Assembly: GCA_002633315.1 (NCBI GenBank)
Contig: NWBN01000031.1
Coordinates: 62,001-126,000 of the forward strand
Reading direction: 5' to 3'
Source: Bacteroidales bacterium Phil6
Lineage (GTDB): Bacteria; Bacteroidota; Bacteroidia; Bacteroidales; F082
Length of the DNA: 64,000 bases
The notes beneath the pieces were generated by a model. The model saw nothing but the letters and a program-made list of their open reading frames with translations, did not search any database and was not told where the DNA came from. Shown in pieces: positions 8,350-17,065 of the stretch. Both the position numbers and the translations under genes were made by a program. Position 1 is the first letter of the stretch, and each line of letters starts with the position of its first letter.

Positions 8350-10732
8350 AAAATTTTGTTTTGTCTTATTTTTGACGTTATTCTTCCTGTATAATATGCC
8401 ATTGTCATCTTATGGACAACATTATTACATCGATTTTGAGTCTTCTGAAGAGTCTTCTATATGGTCTAATGTCAATGTGATTTTAGATACTGTTTTTTCT
8501 GATGGAAATCATGTTGCTTTGTGTGATACTAATGTTGTTTATGGTTTTGGCTTTAACATTCCTGTCGCTCGTGAGATGCGAAACAAAGCTGTTGTCATGT
8601 CATTGTCGATGTATCTCAATGCTTTAAAATGTCCTGATGCTCTTTTCGTGGTTTCTACTAATAGAAATGGCGAAAATATTTATTGGGCGTCGTTTCCTCT
8701 TGCAAACGGATTCATTGAACCTGGCGCCTGGTGGAACTTTTCACTTTCTGTCGTTATTCCCTATGACCACCATCATGATTCGGACTTGAAATGTTATATT
8801 TACAATGTTAAATCTAATGATAGAATACTTATTGATGATGTGGAACTTGAGATAAGTGAGGCGCCAAATCCTTCTTTCCTTCCGAATTTATCATCATCAT
8901 ATTGTTCATCCTATCTTTATAACATCTCGACAATCGACAGCACATTGACTTTGTTGTATTCTAAAAAAGACAAAAAACTGATGCTCGGGGATATCAGCTG
9001 TACTCCTGTTTCCAAGCCGCTGTCATTGTATTTGTCTTATATGATAGAGGGTGATACTCTTGAATGTCAATCTGATATGTGGAAGTTGACTAAGGTTTCC
9101 GATGAGTCGAATGTTACTATGCATTGTTTTAAAAACAAAAATGACATCGCTGTTACTGAGATGAATGTCGCTTCTACTGAAGGCAGTACTTCTCTTGATA
9201 TTACACTGAATACAAAATTTAAAAATGATGTCAAACTGTTGCGTGCTTCATTAGTGATGCCTTTTTTTGCTGATGATGCAGTATTTTACCGGCGTTTCCC
9301 GTTGACAAGTCGTTATAAACAGGAGTATTACCTTGATAAAGAGGGTTTTAGTGTCAGTCATGGCGATGAACAAATCAGTATTTATCATCCGTCGAATTTG
9401 TCTTCAATACAGTTTGATGGGATAGATATGACAGCGGTCCTCAATATGGATTATCATCATGATCATCCTATGATACATTTTCCTTTGCGAAACGACACTG
9501 CCGACGTTTTCGTAGATGTCTCTCATTCTCGATTTGCCGGAAAAGAACGGCTTTCTTCTTCTTTTATCATCACTATTTCCAGGAAGTGCGATTTGCCACG
9601 CATCATGCCGGTATGGGAAGGTTTTGAGGCAGCCGTGATATTTACGGAACATGCCGACTGGTCTGATATTAAGACACATAGAGCGGTATGTTTCGGAAGT
9701 GAAGATATTGTTTCGGCGGATAGTGCTGTAGGAGGTTATGTATATTATGACGTGCCTGTGACTAAAAGTGTGTTCTTTAATAATCCTGACAGCGTATGCA
9801 ATATTGAGAAAAATTCCGACTTCCCGGGATTGCATGCCTCGTTAAGTGATGATGATTTTCTCGATTTTATGATTCAATTGAAAAACAAAGGATTCGATAT
9901 TTGTCTTCATACTCCGGAACAATATACATCTACACCTGAGAATCTTGAACAGGCAATGTCTTTCATGAAAAAACATTTTAATACCAAAACATGGATAGAC
10001 CATGGCTACAACAATAGCGAAGTTCATAACCGAGAAGATATGGTATGCGACGGTTTGAATCCTTCTTCTCCTTATTATCTGTGTGACTTGTGGAAGCAAA
10101 ACGGCGTGGAGTTTCCGTGGAATGCTTCTTTGGAAGAAACACGTATTTTCGATGCCTACAGGTTCGACTGTAATCTGACAGTGCCGTATTCTGCTTTCTC
10201 AGACTGCATGCCTTTGCCACGTGTTCATTATCTGCCTGACAATAAGGATTTTATGCTTTGGACGACGACATATACCATGGAACCTCTTTCTATGTGGGGC
10301 TATTATCTTAGCGAAAACAGACTGCGTAAAATTACTGATTTTAGAGAGGTGTTCATAATTCATTGTTATTCGCCTTGGGTGACAGAAGAGAGAGGGTTTT
10401 GGACAAATGATAATGGAAAGATAGTGGCGAAACCGGATTTCAATGCAGCTCTTCGGCGTATTGCTGTTCTTAGAGAGAAAAAAATGTTGTTGCCTACAAC
10501 GGTGGAACGTTATATGCAGTATCAGAAACAGTTGCGTGATGTGAGTTACATTATTAATTATGATGGCAGTATCGTGCTCATTAACAATGGTAAGGATATA
10601 ATAAAAGGTCTTACCCTTGTTTCGTCATCCGATATTATTGCTGTTGACAAACAATATGAAAAGAAACGTTCTGATGAAGAATATATGATATGGTTCGATT
10701 TGGAACCTGATGAGAAAGTGATAATTAAATAA
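8342..10732 (+). CDS. Secreted protein with polysaccharide-deacetylase-like region
   Basis: A 796-residue protein with a signal peptide (KKFCFVLFLTLFFLY core, cleavage near SYG/QH at about residue 26). Roughly residues 28-175 look like a beta-rich carbohydrate-binding-type module, and the middle part is also beta-rich. From about residue 428 the sequence AVIFTEHADWSD, then GFDICLHTPEQY near 517-528 and TWIDHGYNN near 550-558, resembles the spacing of histidine and aspartate motifs in NodB-type deacetylases, although the classic TFDDG motif is absent. I infer a divergent carbohydrate esterase-like or pseudo-enzyme domain. ATG 8342 was chosen over TTG/other upstream codons because it directly precedes the signal peptide and overlaps the upstream gene slightly. 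It is probably exported to the periplasm or surface. Specific function is unknown. Confidence 0.6.
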   Translation: MFKKFCFVLFLTLFFLYNMPLSSYGQHYYIDFESSEESSIWSNVNVILDTVFSDGNHVALCDTNVVYGFGFNIPVAREMRNKAVVMSLSMYLNALKCPDALFVVSTNRNGENIYWASFPLANGFIEPGAWWNFSLSVVIPYDHHHDSDLKCYIYNVKSNDRILIDDVELEISEAPNPSFLPNLSSSYCSSYLYNISTIDSTLTLLYSKKDKKLMLGDISCTPVSKPLSLYLSYMIEGDTLECQSDMWKLTKVSDESNVTMHCFKNKNDIAVTEMNVASTEGSTSLDITLNTKFKNDVKLLRASLVMPFFADDAVFYRRFPLTSRYKQEYYLDKEGFSVSHGDEQISIYHPSNLSSIQFDGIDMTAVLNMDYHHDHPMIHFPLRNDTADVFVDVSHSRFAGKERLSSSFIITISRKCDLPRIMPVWEGFEAAVIFTEHADWSDIKTHRAVCFGSEDIVSADSAVGGYVYYDVPVTKSVFFNNPDSVCNIEKNSDFPGLHASLSDDDFLDFMIQLKNKGFDICLHTPEQYTSTPENLEQAMSFMKKHFNTKTWIDHGYNNSEVHNREDMVCDGLNPSSPYYLCDLWKQNGVEFPWNASLEETRIFDAYRFDCNLTVPYSAFSDCMPLPRVHYLPDNKDFMLWTTTYTMEPLSMWGYYLSENRLRKITDFREVFIIHCYSPWVTEERGFWTNDNGKIVAKPDFNAALRRIAVLREKKMLLPTTVERYMQYQKQLRDVSYIINYDGSIVLINNGKDIIKGLTLVSSSDIIAVDKQYEKKRSDEEYMIWFDLEPDEKVIIK

Positions 10733-10738
10733 TTGAAT

Positions 10739-11299
10739 ATGACTAATATAGCTGTTTTCGTTTCCGGCAATGGTACTAATTTGCAGCGTATTGCCGATTT
10801 TTTTCAAAATGATGACAATGTCAATATAGTTTGCGTGGTGTGTAACAATCCTGCTGCTTATGCAGTGCAGCGTGCCGAGAAAATGAACATACCTGTCATC
10901 ATGGTTGATAAAAAAACACTTAACGATGAATCTTTTGTCAAACTCTTGCAGGATAAAGGTGTTGATTTTATTGTACTTGCTGGGTTCTTGTTGTTGATAC
11001 CTGCTTCACTCGTCAAGGCATATCCCAATAAGATTGTCAATATACATCCGGCTTTGCTGCCTAAATATGGAGGTAAGGGATTTTATGGAGAGCATGTTCA
11101 TGAGGCTGTTGTTGCTGCCCACGAACCGGTGTCTGGAATTACCATTCACTATGTTAATGAGAAATATGATAGCGGAGATATTATATTTCAGGCACAGGTG
11201 CCTCTTGCCGACGACGAGACACCGGACAGCCTCGCAGCCAAAATCCATCAACTCGAATATGAACATTTCCCGGTGATAATTAAAAGTTTGATAGAATGA
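10739..11299 (+). CDS. purN: Phosphoribosylglycinamide formyltransferase PurN
   Basis: PurN transfers a formyl group from 10-formyl-tetrahydrofolate to GAR in purine synthesis. The N-terminal VFVSGNGTNLQ is the phosphate-binding loop, and NIHPALLPKYGGKGFYG is the formyltransferase signature with the catalytic Asn-His pair. A downstream catalytic aspartate lies in NEKYDSGDIIFQ. The length of 186 residues is normal. ATG 10739 was preferred over the in-frame TTG at 10733. It lies only six bases after the deacetylase-like gene, so the two may be cotranscribed, although no functional link is apparent. Confidence 0.95.
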   Translation: MTNIAVFVSGNGTNLQRIADFFQNDDNVNIVCVVCNNPAAYAVQRAEKMNIPVIMVDKKTLNDESFVKLLQDKGVDFIVLAGFLLLIPASLVKAYPNKIVNIHPALLPKYGGKGFYGEHVHEAVVAAHEPVSGITIHYVNEKYDSGDIIFQAQVPLADDETPDSLAAKIHQLEYEHFPVIIKSLIE

Positions 11300-11352
11300 C
11301 ATTTTGAACATATCATATTGCCTTTTGTTATATGAAAAACAATATTAAGATT

Positions 11353-11889
11353 ATGGCAAAAGGTAGCATTTTAATTTTAAAGGATAAGATTGATGTAAAT
11401 AAACTTATCGAACAACTTAACATGGCTCTCTCAGAAGAGTGGCTTGCATATTATCAATATTGGATAGGTTCTTTCCTGATAAAAGGCAATCAACGGGCAG
11501 CCATACAGAAGGAATTGATGGAACATGCACAAGAGGAACTGAAACATGCAGAGATGCTCGCTAACCGCATTATTGAACTTGAAGGTAATCCCGTCTCCGA
11601 CCCCGTACGCTGGTTCGACATGGCAAAATGTAAATATTATGACCCTAAAGATGAGAATATTGCTGTCGTCTTGCGCCAAAATATTGAGGGAGAACGTTGT
11701 GCAATTGTCAGATATAAATATATTATTGATATGACTCATGGTATAGATTATACTACTTGCGAAATGGCAAAACATATACTTCGGGAAGAAGAAGAACATG
11801 AACAGGAGATGCAGGATTTTCTTGATGACATCAATGAGATGCACAAGTGCATGATGAAACAAATGACTACTAATGATGTGAATATGTGA
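11353..11889 (+). CDS. DPS-like ferritin-family protein
   Basis: A four-helix-bundle ferritin-like protein of 178 residues, expected to oxidise and store iron or consume peroxide in the cytoplasm. Candidate ferroxidase ligands are in LSEEW (27-31), EELKHAE (61-67), NIEGER (110-115) and EEEEHE (145-150). Two cysteines, 116 and 136, flank the last two ligand regions. A cysteine pair close to the ferroxidase site is characteristic of the DPS-like (thioferritin) group known from archaea and Bacteroides, so I prefer that over classical bacterioferritin. An upstream in-frame ATG at 11332 would add seven residues (MKNNIKI); 11353 matches the family start better. It is followed by a terminator at 11939. 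Confidence 0.82.
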   Translation: MAKGSILILKDKIDVNKLIEQLNMALSEEWLAYYQYWIGSFLIKGNQRAAIQKELMEHAQEELKHAEMLANRIIELEGNPVSDPVRWFDMAKCKYYDPKDENIAVVLRQNIEGERCAIVRYKYIIDMTHGIDYTTCEMAKHILREEEEHEQEMQDFLDDINEMHKCMMKQMTTNDVNM

Positions 11890-11938
11890 TATATTAATGT
11901 AGCTGATTTGTTTTACGGATATTGTTGACAATTATAGA

Positions 11939-11965
11939 GGCTGACTGTTAATGTCGGCCTTTTTT
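11939..11965 (+). terminator. Terminator after the DPS-like gene
   Basis: GGCTGAC pairs with GTCGGCC (one G-T wobble) across a seven-base loop, followed by six T. It lies 50 bases after the DPS-like stop codon. Confidence 0.8.
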
Positions 11966-12549
11966 GTGTTGATTTGAATTGATGGTTTGTCGGTCGCTGA
12001 TGAAATTATATAAAGTTTTTATTAGAATGTCAATAAGATATGATTTGGAAATAATTTTTAAAAAGTAAGCTCCCACTAAAGTCGAATGGATGTAGTCTCA
12101 GTTTGTTTTTTCGGCTTGTTTGATATTTCAGGGTTTTCAAAAATATAGCTTTATATATAATACATTAACATTTTCGTGCTCTTCAATATTACAGTACAGT
12201 GAATGTTCATATACTTCCGTACATAATATATTATTAGAATAATATACAATAATCTGACTTTCATCTGTTTGTTGGTTTATATGTGCATGGTGTTCGAAGG
12301 ATTTTTATTTCAAAATTTTACTTCATTTTTATCACATGTGTGATTAGTCGATTTATAAGTTTTACAAACATGGAATAATCAATATGTTTTGCATATTGTT
12401 AAGATTAATCTGCTTATTGTATATTATAAATAATTTTATTATTATGAAATAATCGATTTTCATCGCTTATTATTTTTGGTGATATGGCATATTATACTTA
12501 AAATAATAAATTTATATTATAGAATATGTGTATGATTTGTGGTTTGTGA
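11966..12549. other. AT-rich convergent intergenic region without a recognised gene
   Basis: About 580 bases between two convergent genes. It is very AT-rich and holds no convincing coding sequence. The one structured element is a hairpin at 12447-12475. The patch around 12069-12110 is less AT-rich than its surroundings and could be a decayed transposase end, but I could not support that with a motif. Confidence 0.5.
12447..12475. repeat. Hairpin, possible terminator in convergent region
   Basis: AAATAATCGAT pairs with ATCG-CTT-ATTATTT around a TTTC loop, with a three-base bulge, and is followed by a short T run on the plus strand. It lies about 75 bases beyond the stop of the minus-strand outer-membrane gene, so it may help to end that transcript. 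Confidence 0.4.
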
Positions 12550-14862
12550 TTAGTTTCTGTTAAGTATTCCGGAATCCTTATCTTTATTCTGTATCTTTAA
12601 TTTCACGCCGGATTTAGACTTGCCAAATGAGAAATTGTAAACAAGATTTATATACACCATATTGGCATTATTGATAATTCTTTCAGTTTCAGTGCGATGC
12701 AAGAGTGGTGTTCCAGATACGGAAGTAACCTGTTTCCATGAATCATAGAAGGGGTATCTTATACCTCCGGTAATGGTCAGGTTCTTTATTGGTTTATATG
12801 ACAGTTCTACCGAAGCCATGCTTGGAATGCTTTTAGTCATCTGTCCGATAAGGGATTTTTTCTGGGTCTGGTAGAATAGCTGTAATACCCATTTATTGTA
12901 TGCAAGATATATTGAAGGGATTATTGAATAGCCTGTATGGTTCCATTCTGAACCGCCCAATTTATTGATCTGATGGAACACTTCGGAGTACAGTCTCAAT
13001 CTGAGTATATTGTTTGAAAATGGATACCATTGTAAAAACAAACTGGTTTTCATGTTCTGTGCATTGTCCAGATTGCCGAATGTCTCAATGATGTTATTAT
13101 CATCGGATTGGAAAATCGGTGCGATGGCATCTTTTGTATATGAATATTCTACTTCAGCATTGATTACAAATTTTTTGAAGCCTTTGAAGTAGGATAGCGA
13201 CAAATCGTGATTGTTGCTTGGCGTCAAATTGGGATTTCCCGCGAATATATAATTTGGATCCTTAAAATAAGGATTGTAAGTCAGTGAAGACACTGACGGG
13301 TTTTCGGTGTTCACTTCATAATTGAACATCAGGTCCGAGCTTTTGTCTATGAAATATCCCAATTTTACCTGAGGACGGAAATAGGTGAAATTGTAAGTCT
13401 TGTTTTCAATAGTGGTAAAAATATTGTTATTTACACCGGCACTTATACTGTAATTGAATTTTTTACCCATCATTCCGGTTATTCCCAAATAGGAGTAAAT
13501 CTCATTGGTAGTTATCCGGTTATTTGAAGGTAAATTGTTCTGAGTGTTGTTGTTATACATATACCTGGTTCCTACATACAGGTTCGTCTTTCCCATTTTA
13601 TAGTTATACAGTGCTTCACCGATAACGGAATACTTGTCCGTGTTTATTACCGTTGCTGTTTCAAAATCCGTTTTTTCATCCGGTAATTCTCTGTATTCAT
13701 AGTCATAGTCGGATTTGTAGTATGTACCGACAAGATTCATAATAAGTTCATGTTTGGAGTCGAATGATTTGCTGAAATACATATCCATAACAGGACTGAT
13801 GTATTTGTCTTTGTCCGAACTCTCGCCAATTTCAAGTGATTCCTCTCCATTTATTTTTGACATGATGTCCTGTATCGAAGAGCGTCTTCGGTTCAACGAG
13901 TTGAAGGATAGTTTTGCACTGAAAAGATAGTTGTCAACTTTCGAATTGTTGAAACTGATTTCAGCCATCTGCTGTTCATAGGCATACGGGCTGTTGCGTC
14001 CGCTTTTTGTCTTTTCGTAATCTGTTCCTCCAATCGAATACGTCATTTCTTCATCCAATACCCTTTTGTCGTAATTTCTGTAATTGATATTGTATGTCAC
14101 GCCTATCTGCGAATTGCCCCAGTTGTATCTGAAGTTGACGACATTGTTGCCGAAGCCTGTGGTTACGGCATTCTGGGTGTTGATACCGACAGAACCTCCA
14201 TCCTGTTTTTCTTTGGTTACTACATTTATTACCGCTCCTAATCCCATATTGAAGTATTGGATTGGAGGTTGTGTGTAATAATCTATTTTTGCAATGTTCT
14301 CGGGCGAAATGACAGATAGGTCTGTCGGAGTTGATGGAACACCGTTAATCAGAATCTTTACAGCCTTACCGTCCACCGATGAAACACTTTGATCAAGAAC
14401 TTGAATCTTAGGAAGAAATTCCAATGCAGCCAACGCACTACTGTATTGTTCCTTTTCTACATTAGTTAATTTATACTCCTTCTTGTCAGCGAATCTTTCC
14501 ACCATGTTTGCAGTTACGACAACCTCATCAAGGTCAAATATTCGTTTTTTTAATGTAATTATTCCGATATCAGTGTTTCCAACTACTGTGATTTCTTTTA
14601 AATAATCTTCACAACCTAAAAATGATATTTCCAATATGTATTTTCTGTCAACTATTTCTTCTATTGAGAAATGACCATCAATATCTGTCAAACAACCTTT
14701 ATAAATTAATGTATCATTTATGGTGCGTAAAACTACAGAGGCACCTGTAATGGGAATATTGTCAGAATCTTTAACAGTTCCTTTTAATATATTCTGAGAC
14801 CATGATGATATTGAAAATGATATTAAAAATAAACCTGTGAAAATAATCTTTACTTCTTTCAT
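12550..14862 (-). CDS. Outer-membrane beta-barrel (TonB-receptor-like, OMP_b-brl_3 type)
   Basis: A 770-residue outer-membrane protein. A signal peptide (residues 1-22, ending SWS) is followed by a carboxypeptidase-regulatory-like beta domain (LKGTVKDSDNIPITGASVVL, about residues 26-105), a plug-like domain (LDEVVVTANMVERFADKKEY and ILINGVPSTPTDLSVI), then about 500 residues of alternating aromatic beta strands. Without a SusD partner, this layout matches the OMP_b-brl_3 group rather than SusC. The start at 14862 is supported by a -7-like CAAATGTA (minus strand TACATTTG) at 14882-14889, which lies inside any longer version. The regulator at 14974-15738 lies upstream on the same strand and is the obvious candidate to control it. 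Substrate unknown. Confidence 0.82.
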   Translation of the reverse strand: MKEVKIIFTGLFLISFSISSWSQNILKGTVKDSDNIPITGASVVLRTINDTLIYKGCLTDIDGHFSIEEIVDRKYILEISFLGCEDYLKEITVVGNTDIGIITLKKRIFDLDEVVVTANMVERFADKKEYKLTNVEKEQYSSALAALEFLPKIQVLDQSVSSVDGKAVKILINGVPSTPTDLSVISPENIAKIDYYTQPPIQYFNMGLGAVINVVTKEKQDGGSVGINTQNAVTTGFGNNVVNFRYNWGNSQIGVTYNINYRNYDKRVLDEEMTYSIGGTDYEKTKSGRNSPYAYEQQMAEISFNNSKVDNYLFSAKLSFNSLNRRRSSIQDIMSKINGEESLEIGESSDKDKYISPVMDMYFSKSFDSKHELIMNLVGTYYKSDYDYEYRELPDEKTDFETATVINTDKYSVIGEALYNYKMGKTNLYVGTRYMYNNNTQNNLPSNNRITTNEIYSYLGITGMMGKKFNYSISAGVNNNIFTTIENKTYNFTYFRPQVKLGYFIDKSSDLMFNYEVNTENPSVSSLTYNPYFKDPNYIFAGNPNLTPSNNHDLSLSYFKGFKKFVINAEVEYSYTKDAIAPIFQSDDNNIIETFGNLDNAQNMKTSLFLQWYPFSNNILRLRLYSEVFHQINKLGGSEWNHTGYSIIPSIYLAYNKWVLQLFYQTQKKSLIGQMTKSIPSMASVELSYKPIKNLTITGGIRYPFYDSWKQVTSVSGTPLLHRTETERIINNANMVYINLVYNFSFGKSKSGVKLKIQNKDKDSGILNRN

Positions 14863-14881
14863 GATTTGCAATTTGTTGTTG

Positions 14882-14889
14882 CAAATGTA
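14882..14889 (-). promoter_or_regulatory. Bacteroidota -7 element of the outer-membrane barrel gene
   Basis: Read on the minus strand this is TACATTTG, a perfect match to TAnnTTTG. A transcript starting about six bases downstream would have a leader of roughly 14 bases before the ATG at 14862, so this element also decides the start codon. Confidence 0.6.
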
Positions 14890-14973
14890 AATACATAGTA
14901 AGAATATTCCTTTGTTAGAATGCAAACATTTAGCTTACATTTGGCTTACATTTCACTGACAACTCTTTGATAT

Positions 14974-15738
14974 TTATGATTTTCTTGTTTTAAGTATATA
15001 GAAATGTCCATTTACTGTTTCAATCTTTACATCGCTGACTTTTTCTAAAATAGGCTTTAGTCGGTGTACTAATGTATAAAGAGTATCGCGGGCATCTTCT
15101 TTTCCGGGCCAAAGACAATGGCAAATTTCTTTTATAGATAATCTATGATTCTTTGTTGTTATTAGCATCTTCATGAGTTGATGTTGCATAGGGGTGAAGT
15201 ATATTTCTTGTTTTTTTTCATCAAAAAAAAGATTTGAAGATTTTGAAAAATGCAATGTTCCAAGATTTATAATTTCCGGTTCAATGCAAAAATTGTTGTT
15301 TTTGAGCGATTTCGTCTTCAGGTATATAAAGGAAAATATACACCATATTATACTTAAAACAAATAGAATAAAGGGTGTCTTTTGTTCAGACATTCTGAAT
15401 ATAGCAACTCTTGTACAATTGGGGTATGCTCTGATGTATAATCTTTCTTTTCCAACTTTGTAACTTATCGTATCACTACAAATGGATACTTTACTTGGTT
15501 CTTCTGTGCACATTGTCAAATAAGATGTTTCTTTTAGTTGGTCAATTTTCAATTTTGACCTGTACACTTTCAACGTATCAGCCGTTATACGATCTGATGT
15601 ATATAGAATGGTTTGAGCCAAAGCCTGATTGACATCATTTATTATATGTTCTTTCGTTGTTGTATAGTTGCCATAACTTATGAACAATGATGGAATCATC
15701 AAAGAAAAATAAACTATTATTGCAGTTATAGGTTTCAT
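14974..15738 (-). CDS. Membrane-bound winged-helix transcriptional regulator (ToxR-like layout)
   Basis: A 254-residue protein with two membrane helices (about residues 3-21 and 122-140), an extracytoplasmic sensor segment of about 95 residues between them, and a cytoplasmic C-terminal OmpR/PhoB-type winged helix (about 158-251). The DNA-binding region is visible as FTPMQHQLMKMLI, SIKEICHCLWPG and DTLYTLVHRLKPILEK, ending in a VNGHFYIL wing. There is no receiver domain. The sensor part holds cysteines 77, 87 and 108, which could form disulfides. The output domain is at the C-terminus, the reverse of Vibrio ToxR. The gene lies directly upstream of the outer-membrane barrel gene on the same strand, which suggests local regulation. 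Confidence 0.8.
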   Translation of the reverse strand: MKPITAIIVYFSLMIPSLFISYGNYTTTKEHIINDVNQALAQTILYTSDRITADTLKVYRSKLKIDQLKETSYLTMCTEEPSKVSICSDTISYKVGKERLYIRAYPNCTRVAIFRMSEQKTPFILFVLSIIWCIFSFIYLKTKSLKNNNFCIEPEIINLGTLHFSKSSNLFFDEKKQEIYFTPMQHQLMKMLITTKNHRLSIKEICHCLWPGKEDARDTLYTLVHRLKPILEKVSDVKIETVNGHFYILKTRKS

Positions 15739-15935
15739 ATTCTATTTACTTAAATTATTGTCATTTACAAATGGTACAACATCCTGTTTACATTAATAAC
15801 TTATGTGAGGTGTTTTGGTGTTTCTTAAAAAAAACGAAAGAGAATCTTTCTGTATCGAGTTAGGTTCACCCTTGTTTTTTATTCAGCAGATGTGTTGAAA
15901 ATACTGTATTTATAAACTTTCCATAACTGATTTTA

Positions 15936-17033
15936 TTATTTTATCGCATCGAATTTATTAGTTTCTTTTTTTGCATAATCAATGAAAAAAGAAATAACTT
16001 GGGGATAGAAATTCTCAAAACTTCCATATCTTGATTGTCTTTTTTCGTATTTTCGCAATAGACCCACCAGTTCAGGCATCCATCTGAAATTCCGTTGTAT
16101 TTGATCCGATAACTCGTTTCTCACTTCCTGAGCAGTATAATTATGATCTAACATATAGCAGATAACAGCCGCACGGACAAGCGATTCATTTATCATAGTC
16201 TTCCAATTATTGTATGCCTGTTTTGACATACTCCATTGTGAAGACTTAAACAAATCTGTTGCAGCAGATTCAAGTCCCTTTACATTTTCAGGGTATTTGT
16301 TTTCATCCAGAAAATGATTGATGAATGAATGGTTAAATTCATGAATTAGTGTAGGAAGATAGTCTTTGCTATACATTGGCGTATCTTCTTTATTCACGTA
16401 ATAACCAACAATAGCAAAGACCTCCTTCTTTTTCCCTGTTATTTGTCGGTTTACCCCATAGTTTCCGCCTCCATTGCAAAAACCGATTATAACAGAAAAA
16501 GTTTCCTGAGGTTCATTACCATAAAAATCAGAATACCAGTCTATATCAAAATAATTTATTACATTATCCTGATAAGACGTAATACCTTTTTCATAAAGGT
16601 CTTTATGAGCATTGAAAAACTCATTGAATTTTGTATCCTTATAAAAACTGTTGAGATAAGACAGAAATTCACCCTTATCTACATTCTTCCATCTTTTTTC
16701 TAATGTGGGGAAATCTTCCTCTATCAATGAATAAGTACCGTTTCGGTTATCGAGATGTATAGCCATTGACATGACTGCATCAAAAGAAATTCCATACGTA
16801 TTTCTAAGTTCTTTCATATATTGTACAGCAGGATGTTCAGTATTATCCTTAAAATAGCAGTCCATGTCATTTATGTATTGACCTGCCATATCCATGTGAT
16901 ATTCAGGAAATCCGGCCATTCGGGATAAGATACTCATAAGCTCTACATTTTCATTTACCTGCGGAATTATTGACTGTGCTTTCGCACAAAAACATGCAAT
17001 GAATATGGCAAAAAGGATTATACATTTTTTCAT
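15936..17033 (-). CDS. Secreted HExxH protein, DUF4932-like putative metallopeptidase
   Basis: A 365-residue protein with a signal peptide (residues 1-19, MKKCIILFAIFIACFCAKA). The zinc-binding HEFNH lies at residues 231-235, and a downstream glutamate in NESLVRAA (282-289) could be the third zinc ligand, as in gluzincin peptidases. A glycine-rich patch (CNGGGNYGVN, 186-195) precedes the motif. The overall pattern matches DUF4932-type proteins, which I infer from memory to be putative zinc peptidases. It is expected in the periplasm or at the surface. It lies 200 bases upstream of the regulator gene on the same strand, but a shared transcript is not evident. No substrate can be predicted. Confidence 0.75.
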   Translation of the reverse strand: MKKCIILFAIFIACFCAKAQSIIPQVNENVELMSILSRMAGFPEYHMDMAGQYINDMDCYFKDNTEHPAVQYMKELRNTYGISFDAVMSMAIHLDNRNGTYSLIEEDFPTLEKRWKNVDKGEFLSYLNSFYKDTKFNEFFNAHKDLYEKGITSYQDNVINYFDIDWYSDFYGNEPQETFSVIIGFCNGGGNYGVNRQITGKKKEVFAIVGYYVNKEDTPMYSKDYLPTLIHEFNHSFINHFLDENKYPENVKGLESAATDLFKSSQWSMSKQAYNNWKTMINESLVRAAVICYMLDHNYTAQEVRNELSDQIQRNFRWMPELVGLLRKYEKRQSRYGSFENFYPQVISFFIDYAKKETNKFDAIK

Positions 17034-17065
17034 ATTGTAACTGTTTTTTGGTCATAAAACTTGAT

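Noticed and set aside
12060-12120. Possible insertion-sequence end in the gap after the DPS-like gene
   Set aside because: The patch is less AT-rich than its surroundings, but no inverted partner or transposase motif could be found.
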